Below are positions 8,401 through 12,847 of a stretch of 12,847 nt of DNA, one piece after another. Origin of the DNA: Sediminicultor sp035648055. Its GTDB lineage: Bacteria; Atribacterota; Phoenicimicrobiia; Phoenicimicrobiales; Phoenicimicrobiaceae. The notes beneath the pieces are model-generated. The model saw only the letters and a program-made list of their open reading frames with translations, was not told the origin of the DNA and ran no database searches. The stretch spans positions 1 to 12,847 of the forward strand of contig DASRMF010000051.1 in the NCBI GenBank assembly GCA_035648055.1, written 5' to 3'. Each line of letters opens with the position of its first letter. Positions within the stretch are counted from its first letter, which is position 1. Made by a program: the position numbers and the translations under genes.

Positions 8401-8573
8401 TCCTGGGGAGCTACTCCTGAATAGGAAACCATAATAGCTGACATAGGGAAGGATAAGTCAGGTAATAAATCCAATCCTAAATTCTGAAAGGAAATAAGAC
8501 CTATTAGAATTAATCCGATAAAAAGCATTAAAATGGTCACCGGTCGGTTAACCGAAAAATTTGGTAAATTCAA
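5466..8573 (-). CDS. RND-family efflux pump (AcrB/HAE1-like inner membrane transporter)
   Basis: Proton-driven inner membrane subunit of a tripartite exporter, 1035 residues, full length for the family. TM1 lies at about 11-29. A large periplasmic porter loop runs to about 330, then a helix bundle (about 335-490) including GGLALGVGMMVDNSIVVLEN (389-408). A second periplasmic loop (about 560-860) carries a glycine-rich stretch at about 609-624, and the final helix bundle runs to about 1020. In AcrB the proton relay uses D407, D408 and K940; aligned here these are D400, N401 and N932, the pattern of a broad VDNS/NNS branch of the family, so only one of the AcrB acidic pair is kept. It starts 2 bases after the adaptor stop. 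Substrate (drug, lipid, surfactant, dye) is not predictable; the missing acidic and Met-rich signatures argue against a CusA-type metal exporter. Confidence 0.96.
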   Translation of the reverse strand: MNLPNFSVNRPVTILMLFIGLILIGLISFQNLGLDLLPDLSFPMSAIMVSYSGVAPQEIENMVTIPLEEVVSTIQGVKNISSYSREGSSIILMEFNWGTDMDVSALNIREKIDQIKGFLPKDASDPMVIKFDPSLMPILVLGMDSEEKDLQKLQGYAEDILKPRLERLEEVASVSIDGGLDREILVSIDNDKLRSNQLSFSQVSAALAGENINLPAGTLREGTINFLIRTLGRFESIQDIGEILISNIRGNKVYLADIATVEDTFKDRNSITYVNGKPGIMVSIQKESGKNTVTVAKRVFKELETIRKLLPEDISITPVFDSSEFIKKTISQVGWSVLYGAILAVLVLFFFLGNLSSTLIIGTAIPISLIFTFALFYFYNLTLNMMTLGGLALGVGMMVDNSIVVLENIFRYREMGTDIKESARLGASEVGTAISASTFTTVAVFLPILYIQGMVKELFGSMGLTITFSLLTSLLVALTLIPMLSSKLLRFKVKDNNPSASKESLVQDSLGQGGRLFNFVREEYSRLIGWSLRHRGIVFVMAVIIFVGSVMLIPFVGTEFMPSSDQGQFNINITLPTGTNLDTTREVVSEVEKIASEIPEIKSMLTTAGAGSGGMGFSTDGGNSGTIMVNLVEQSKRDRKTAQVINELRQKIGTYPDAKISFSEQGFSFSSGSDLEVRISGDSLDELENIANKILMSISEVEGMYDVKSSVEDVRPELHVNIDREKANLYGLNTAQIASTVHNALLGTVASIYQEKGDQIDIRIRLDEEDRNSIEEVKNLLISSSTGLQIPLKEIAEVTVGFGPKGIDRQNQQRIVSVTGNISGRVLGKVIQDAQQQLDKLVLPEGYRYEFVGAQQQMQESFGSLALALIIAVLLVYMIMAAQFESLITPLAVMFSVPFSLIGVILALILTGKSMNVMSYIGIIMLVGIVVNNSIVLIDYINILRKKGTERNEAIILGGETRLRPILMTMLTTVLALVPMALGTGEGAELRAPMAITIIGGLTSSTFLSLIIVPIFYTFLDDISQKVTGRRKAKK

Positions 8574-8575
8574 TT

Positions 8576-9856
8576 CTATTCCTCCTTGCTCTGTATGTCT
8601 ACTTTTAATCCGTCTTGTAACTCCTGATTACCCAGAACGACAATTTCTTCTCCTTCAGATAGCCCATCTAAAACCTCTATGCGTTCACCCTGAATGATAC
8701 CTAAAACAACTTCTTTTTGCCTGGCCCTTCCCTCTTCAACCACATAAACATATATCCCATCCTGTTTTCTGGTCAAGGCGCTGGAAGGAACGATCAATGC
8801 ATCCTGATTAGTCTTTACCAGAATATCTCCCCGGGCAAAAATGCCCACAGGAATATCCACTTCCGGTTGAAGTATTTCAATTTTTACCTCCAGCGTCTTA
8901 CTAATTTGATCGACCGCCACACCTTTGGAAACAACTTCTCCCTGGAATTTTTCTTCCGGAAAGGCATCAATTCCAAGATCCACTTTCTGTCCTATTTCTA
9001 TTTTAGAAATATCTTTTTCCGAAATTCCTACTTTAACAAATATCCTGCTTACATCTATGATGGACAATAAAGGTACGGAAGGAGAGATCATCTCACCGGA
9101 ACTTACGGAAATGGAAGTTACTTTACCGCTGATAGGAGCAGTAATCTGCGTGTTTTTCAGTTGATATCTGGCCATATCCAAAGCTGCCTTGGCCTGTCTA
9201 ACCTGAGCTTCGACTGATTTTATATCTTCTTCCGCTGCGCCTTCTATGACTAATTCATAGCTTTCCTGGGCTGACTGATACTGCACATCGGCAATCTCAT
9301 ATTGATTTTTAGCCTGTTCATATTGTTGTTCGGATATTGCCTTTTCGGTAAAAAGTTTTTTCATTCTCAGATAATTTTCCTCTACGCTATCCCGATTCAT
9401 TTTGGCTTGAAGCAGGGCTGATTCTGCCTGCTTAATCACCTGAGGACGTGCCCCGGAAATGATTTTATCAGAAGAAGCCTGGATAGAATCCAACGTTGCC
9501 TGAGCTTGCGCCACCTGAATTTTTATTTGCTCATCACCAAGGGCAATGAGTATATCTCCCCTTTTAACCTCTTCACCATTTTTTACTTTGACCTCTTTAG
9601 CCTGTCCCATCATTTCAGAAGTTACTCTTACCGTTTCATTCGCTTCCACCACACCGGTAACTTTTAAAAAAGAATTAACTTCCCCTTTTTCCACCAGAGC
9701 AGTTCTTACCGGAATAATGATTTCTTCTTCTATTTGTGATTTCTGAACTTCTTCCAGCTGTCTTACATTCAATCTATCGACAATTCGAAATGCCAATAAA
9801 CCGATAATAACAATAAACAAAAAGATAAAAAAGAACGTTCTTTTCTTAATTTTCAT
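8576..9856 (-). CDS. HlyD/AcrA-type periplasmic adaptor (membrane fusion protein)
   Basis: Links the RND pump to the outer membrane channel across the periplasm. An N-terminal membrane anchor (about residues 6-22 after MKIKKR) has no lipobox cysteine, so it is held by a helix rather than a lipid. The two halves of the lipoyl-like domain (about 67-103 and 238-261, the latter with ITAPISGKVTSI) enclose a long alpha-helical hairpin (about 110-230), followed by beta-barrel and membrane-proximal domains. I chose the ATG at 9856, which has GAGG 9 bases upstream; a TTG at 9883 in the same frame would add nine residues but has no ribosome binding site. The 130-base gap to the upstream tolC-like gene holds no clear promoter or terminator. 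It ends 2 bases before the pump gene. Confidence 0.94.
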   Translation of the reverse strand: MKIKKRTFFFIFLFIVIIGLLAFRIVDRLNVRQLEEVQKSQIEEEIIIPVRTALVEKGEVNSFLKVTGVVEANETVRVTSEMMGQAKEVKVKNGEEVKRGDILIALGDEQIKIQVAQAQATLDSIQASSDKIISGARPQVIKQAESALLQAKMNRDSVEENYLRMKKLFTEKAISEQQYEQAKNQYEIADVQYQSAQESYELVIEGAAEEDIKSVEAQVRQAKAALDMARYQLKNTQITAPISGKVTSISVSSGEMISPSVPLLSIIDVSRIFVKVGISEKDISKIEIGQKVDLGIDAFPEEKFQGEVVSKGVAVDQISKTLEVKIEILQPEVDIPVGIFARGDILVKTNQDALIVPSSALTRKQDGIYVYVVEEGRARQKEVVLGIIQGERIEVLDGLSEGEEIVVLGNQELQDGLKVDIQSKEE

Positions 9857-9986
9857 AAAATATTTCCTCTCTATTCTAACCAAAATTCTTTTACATATTA
9901 ATAAATACTATAATCTAAAAATTCTTACACCAAACTAATAAAAATAAATAAGTATCAAGGGATTATTTTTAGATATTTTTCAATCT

Positions 9987-11294
9987 TTAATCACCTTTTC
10001 CCATTGCCTTAATCAGGGCGGCACGATTAATATTATAATCATAAAGAGCATTTAAATGATTTGTTTCAGCTTCAATGAGGGTACTTTGCGCATCAATCAC
10101 CTCAGTATTTGTAGCAATACCTTCATTATATTTTACCTGGGCAATGCGAAAACTTTCCTGTGAATTTTTTATGCCTTCTTCGGCTACTTTGATTAATTTT
10201 TCCGCTTCTTTCATATTCAAATAAGCAGAACGCACTTCAAATTCAATTAATTGCTGTACCTGCTTTTCACTTTGGTCAACCTGAGCAAGATTTAACTCCG
10301 CCTGTTTGATTTTGGCCTTGTTAACGCCGCCATCCATGAGGGAATATTCTGCTACGATCATAGCCTGCCAACCGGTGATTCCTGATTCAGCGCTCAATAT
10401 CACTTGGGGCTTTCTATTACTTTTGGCTATATCAACCATTTCTTCCATAATCCTTCTTTGCAGGGCGATGTTCATGATTTGGGACCGATACTCTCCAGCC
10501 TGGACCAAGGCATCTTCCAGATTAATTTCGCAGGGTTCATAGGATAAATTATTCTTCAACACCAGTTCGGTATTTAAATCAATCCCCATAATAGAATTAA
10601 GATTATACATCGTCAGTTTATAACCATTTTCTGCCTTAATTAGATTATGTTCGAGATTGGATAATTGAGACTTAATTCGATTTAAGTCTATCGGGGCAAT
10701 CATCCCTTCTTTTAATAGTGCTTCCGATGATGCCAGGTGAGATTGCATCTGCTTGACTGCCTGAGCACTTACTATTTTCATCCCTTCAGTTTGCAAAACC
10801 TGGTAATATGCCTCGGTAACTTTATAAATAACTCCCTGTTTTTCTTTATCCAGGTCATTCAAAGAAATTTGCTTATTGGCTTCTGCCTGGTCAATTAGAG
10901 ATTCTATTTTTCCTCCACTATAAAGAATTTTTGTTGCACTCATAGAGAAAATCGGAACCCCCTGACCGGGAGCAAAAAGACCGCTAAAATCACCTGCCCC
11001 TATAGCTTCTTCATCAATAGTCTCGCTCATCTGAAGGTAACCGCCTTGCACTTTCATATTTATTTTTTTTGCTCCCTTGACTTCTTCAATCTGAGCCTGG
11101 CTTACATCTACCGCCGATTCAGCTATTTTATAACCTATATTGTTTTCCAAAGCAATTTGAATGCTCTCTTCCAGGTTTAAATTCATGGGAGAGGTAGCTG
11201 CAAAGATGACCAGATGACTTGCCGGTAAAAATATTAATATAAAGAGAAGAGCGAAAGCAACTCTCCCTAAAAAATAATTTTTTTTCAACCTCAT
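9987..11294 (-). CDS. TolC-like outer membrane efflux protein
   Basis: Outer membrane channel of the tripartite pump. A positively charged start (MRLKKNYF), a hydrophobic core and a cleavage region near residue 33 (VIFAA before TSP) form a signal peptide. The mature part opens with LEESIQIALENN, the usual first helix of an OEP repeat, and shows two long helical repeats rich in Gln, Glu and Ala (for example VDIAKSNRKPQVILSAE in the second). Total 435 residues, normal for TolC relatives. I prefer the ATG at 11294, which has AAGGAG 8 bases upstream; a GTG at 11303 would overlap the regulator stop by 4 bases. Its presence is the main evidence for an outer membrane in this organism. Confidence 0.93.
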   Translation of the reverse strand: MRLKKNYFLGRVAFALLFILIFLPASHLVIFAATSPMNLNLEESIQIALENNIGYKIAESAVDVSQAQIEEVKGAKKINMKVQGGYLQMSETIDEEAIGAGDFSGLFAPGQGVPIFSMSATKILYSGGKIESLIDQAEANKQISLNDLDKEKQGVIYKVTEAYYQVLQTEGMKIVSAQAVKQMQSHLASSEALLKEGMIAPIDLNRIKSQLSNLEHNLIKAENGYKLTMYNLNSIMGIDLNTELVLKNNLSYEPCEINLEDALVQAGEYRSQIMNIALQRRIMEEMVDIAKSNRKPQVILSAESGITGWQAMIVAEYSLMDGGVNKAKIKQAELNLAQVDQSEKQVQQLIEFEVRSAYLNMKEAEKLIKVAEEGIKNSQESFRIAQVKYNEGIATNTEVIDAQSTLIEAETNHLNALYDYNINRAALIKAMGKGD

Positions 11295-11299
11295 TTTTA

Positions 11300-11569
11300 T
11301 CACTCCTTATTTTCTTTATTTTTTACCTGTTTTACACTATCCATACTTCTTCCAAATATTTTCTCAGTCAATTCCTTAAACTTCTCCTGTTTTTCAATAA
11401 ATGACTTGGTTTTTAACACCGTAAAACCTTCATGATGAGGACCGGAAAGGATAACCAATTGTTCGTCAGAAGCAATTGACAGTTCTTTCCGTAATTTTGC
11501 CGGAATAATGATTTGCCCCTTTTTCCCTACAGTAACCGTAGTAAAATATAAATCAGAATGATCAAACAT
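11300..11569 (-). CDS. AbrB/SpoVT-family swapped-hairpin DNA-binding regulator
   Basis: An 89-residue protein with the AbrB-type core at about residues 10-45: TVTVGKKGQIIIPAKLRKEL followed by LVIL, matching the usual pattern (V-T-x-K-G-Q-I-x-I-P-x-x-x-R). The C-terminal part (FIEKQEKFKELTEKIFGRSM...) is charged and helical. Such proteins act as dimers and serve as transition-state regulators or antitoxins. No toxin gene lies beside it, so a transcription regulator of the efflux operon is the better reading. AGGAG 7 bases before the ATG sets the start. It is the first gene of the operon, and its stop lies 5 bases before the tolC-like ATG. A palindrome on its promoter (11629-11648) makes autoregulation likely, though unproven. 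Confidence 0.88.
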   Translation of the reverse strand: MFDHSDLYFTTVTVGKKGQIIIPAKLRKELSIASDEQLVILSGPHHEGFTVLKTKSFIEKQEKFKELTEKIFGRSMDSVKQVKNKENKE

Positions 11570-11628
11570 TTTTCATCTCCTTTTTTTCCGAATTGTTTTA
11601 CTTGTTGGATATTTAGCATTTTTCATAC

Positions 11629-11648
11629 TTGTGGTATTAATATCACAA
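11629..11648 (-). promoter_or_regulatory. 20-bp near-palindrome, operator candidate over the -10
   Basis: Read on the minus strand: TTGTGATATTAATACCACAA. The two 10-base halves match as inverted repeats at 9 of 10 positions. The centre (11638/11639) falls inside the -10 hexamer at 11637-11642, so a bound protein would block RNA polymerase. The likely ligand is the AbrB-like protein encoded 60 bases downstream, by inference from location; another regulator could also use it. Confidence 0.55.
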
Positions 11649-11665
11649 TTTATACATATTGTCAA
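11637..11665 (-). promoter_or_regulatory. Sigma70-type promoter of the efflux operon
   Basis: On the minus strand a consensus TTGACA (11665-11660) is followed by a 17-base spacer and TATTAA (11642-11637), a 4 of 6 match to the -10. Transcription would start near 11630, giving a leader of about 60 bases that ends in the AGGAG of the AbrB-like gene. This is the strongest promoter-like sequence I noticed in the window. Confidence 0.65.
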
Positions 11666-11669
11666 TGAT

Positions 11670-12045
11670 ATTAACTCTGGAATTTTGTTTGACTTTGAGG
11701 TTAGTCCTAAAAACAAAGTGATTGGTACTTATTTCTAAGTTATCAGTAAGTATTTCACCGGAAAGAATAACCCGGTCCACCCGGTCATTTAGTAGAAGAT
11801 GATGAATATTTTTTGGGAAAAGAGCAGACTCTAGACTCTGGTTATTCATCCGGATGGGATTAGCCCGTCAAGTGAAGAAAAAATCATTTTAAATAGCATA
11901 TCCTATAGAGCTCCTCAAACCCTATAGGTTGTCCGCTAAAAGCCGCCTAATCATTAACCTGCTATATCTGCCATATTTATCTAATTTAAAAGTAAAATAT
12001 TAATTATCTAAGAAAATGGGTGTCTGTCCCTATTATATTCTATTA
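11670..12045. other. Intergenic region between the efflux promoter and rsgA
   Basis: No convincing gene. A 68-codon minus-strand open frame (11643-11849) has no ribosome binding site, matches no family I know, and its 3' end runs through the efflux promoter, so it may be the relic of an older gene. A 10-bp palindrome CATCCGGATG covers its start (11847-11856). A 7-bp inverted repeat (CCTATAG 11902-11908 with CTATAGG 11922-11928) could form a small hairpin in the rsgA downstream transcript, but no T-run directly follows it. A repeat-like motif lies at 12013-12034. Confidence 0.4.
12013..12034 (-). repeat. GGGACAG-type motif, possible relic of the same repeat class
   Basis: On the minus strand this reads TAGGGACAGACACCCATTTT, sharing the leading AGGGACAG with the two 28-bp repeats at 1434 and 2045, and again placed just past the 3' end of a gene (11 bases after the rsgA stop). 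The shared part is only 8-9 bases, so the link is weak within this window. Confidence 0.35.
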
Positions 12046-12847
12046 TTATTTATTTTTAATTTGTTTCTTTGCTAATTTAATCAGTTTTCCAAATTGTTTA
12101 TCTTTCCGTCGTTTTTCGTAATACGACTTCTCATGGTAAACTGATTCTTTATTCATTCTTATATAGTTTTCATAGCGTTCCCGGGAAATTGTACCCTCTT
12201 TTAAGGCAGATAAGACTGCACATCCATTCTCTTGTGTATGAGAACAGTTATTGAAGCGACATTGTCTTGATAATTCTGAAATTTCATCAAATGTATTATC
12301 AATGCCTGATTCTAATCCGATATTTCCCAGCTCCCGCATTCCCGGTGTATCTATGAGCATGGCACCGTTTTTTAATATATTTAAATGGCGGCGCGCAGTA
12401 GTATGTCTCCCCTTTCCGTCTTTTTCTCTAATAGTCTGGGTCTCAAACTGTGCTTCGGTCAAAAGATTATTTAATAAACTAGTTTTTCCCACTCCTGATG
12501 AACCAAGTAAACAAAATGTTTCACCGGGAATTAATAATTCTTCTATTTTGCTTAAACCAGAATTAGTGATATTGCTAAAAGCCATTATCTGAAGGTCTGG
12601 CATTATGGTATGGATTTCGGATATCTTTTCTTCTACATTCAAAGGGGATAACAGATCATTTTTACTAAGCAATACTATGGGGCGAATATTGCTTTCATTT
12701 ATCATTGCTAAATATCGTTCTAACCGCCTGAGATTATAATTGTAATCAAGTGACTGGATAATAAAAGCTGTCTCGATATTAGCTGCAATTAATTGAAATT
12801 CTATCTTTTTACCCGATGTTTTCCTTTTTAAGATTGTTTTTCTGGGA
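12046..12847 (-). CDS. rsgA: Ribosome small-subunit-dependent GTPase RsgA, N-terminal part beyond the window
   Basis: Circularly permuted GTPase that acts in late maturation of the 30S subunit. The frame is open to the window end: before the first internal Met (12705) it reads AANIETAFIIQSLDYN and NLRRLERYLA, typical RsgA sequence, so the gene starts outside. The motif order G4 (LLSKNDL), G1 (GSSGVGKTSLLN), switch region (GRHTTARR), G3 (DTPGMRELG) shows the permutation. A zinc knuckle follows, C-x4-C-x-H-x5-C (CRFNNCSHTQENGC), and then a basic tail (KLIKLAKKQIKNK). About 266 of the usual 300-350 residues are present; the N-terminal OB-fold is mostly missing. It is unrelated in function to the efflux operon downstream and separated from it by about 475 bases. 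Confidence 0.96.
   Translation of the reverse strand, partial: PRKTILKRKTSGKKIEFQLIAANIETAFIIQSLDYNYNLRRLERYLAMINESNIRPIVLLSKNDLLSPLNVEEKISEIHTIMPDLQIMAFSNITNSGLSKIEELLIPGETFCLLGSSGVGKTSLLNNLLTEAQFETQTIREKDGKGRHTTARRHLNILKNGAMLIDTPGMRELGNIGLESGIDNTFDEISELSRQCRFNNCSHTQENGCAVLSALKEGTISRERYENYIRMNKESVYHEKSYYEKRRKDKQFGKLIKLAKKQIKNK

Noticed and set aside
8717..9164. Overlapping plus-strand open frames inside the adaptor gene, and similar ones within cobS, cobC, the RND, tolC-like and rsgA genes
   Set aside because: All lie antisense to genes with clear family motifs, and none shows a motif or a ribosome binding site.
9857..9883. TTG start at 9883 for the adaptor protein, adding nine residues
   Set aside because: No ribosome binding site before the TTG; the ATG at 9856 has GAGG at good spacing and starts directly before the membrane anchor.
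9857..9986. Internal promoter between the tolC-like and adaptor genes
   Set aside because: A minus-strand TATAGT can be paired only with a poor -35 at 15-base spacing; the region is simply AT-rich.
11295..11303. GTG start at 11303 for the tolC-like gene
   Set aside because: The AAGGAG sits immediately before this GTG, too close, but 8 bases before the ATG at 11294.
11643..11849. 68-codon open frame on the minus strand upstream of the efflux operon
   Set aside because: No ribosome binding site, no recognisable family, and its end overlaps the -10 and operator of the efflux promoter. It could be a gene relic; not called as a gene.

Overview
The window comes from an AT-rich, diderm (outer-membrane-bearing) bacterium. 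A complete tripartite efflux pump with a TolC-type outer membrane channel implies two membranes. I cannot fix the phylum from the sequence alone; a low-GC diderm lineage (for example Halanaerobiales-like Firmicutes or Atribacterota-like groups) would fit, but this is a guess. No rRNA, tRNA or CRISPR array was seen.

Layout, left to right. (1) 1-1435, plus strand: the 3' part of a FecCD/BtuC-type ABC permease and its ATPase, a metal-chelate or corrinoid importer. (2) 1434-2134: a repeat-rich patch. Two 28-bp direct repeats flank a small minus-strand membrane-protein gene of unknown function, and a perfect 34-bp inverted repeat follows, beside a possible IS3-family end remnant. (3) 2239-5341, minus strand: a cobalamin nucleotide-loop assembly operon read cobC-cobT-cobU-cobS. 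(4) 5466-11569, minus strand: an efflux operon read AbrB-like regulator, TolC-like outer membrane protein, HlyD/AcrA-like adaptor, RND pump. (5) 11570-12045: an intergenic region with a strong sigma70-type promoter, a palindromic operator candidate and a short repeat-like motif. (6) 12046-12847, minus strand: the C-terminal part of the ribosome-assembly GTPase RsgA, running off the window.

How the genes work together. The importer at the left probably brings in corrinoid, and CobU, CobT, CobC and CobS attach the lower ligand to make cobalamin. No corrin-ring or dimethylbenzimidazole synthesis genes lie in the window, so this looks like a salvage/assembly module. The efflux genes form one transcription unit whose first gene encodes a small AbrB-fold protein; a 20-bp near-palindrome centred on the -10 of its promoter suggests autoregulation. 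The cob genes lie on the same strand downstream of the pump with no clear terminator, so read-through is possible.

I do not see a wholly new multi-gene system. The most interesting signals are the regulator/operator pair of the efflux operon and the repeat-flanked small membrane gene.
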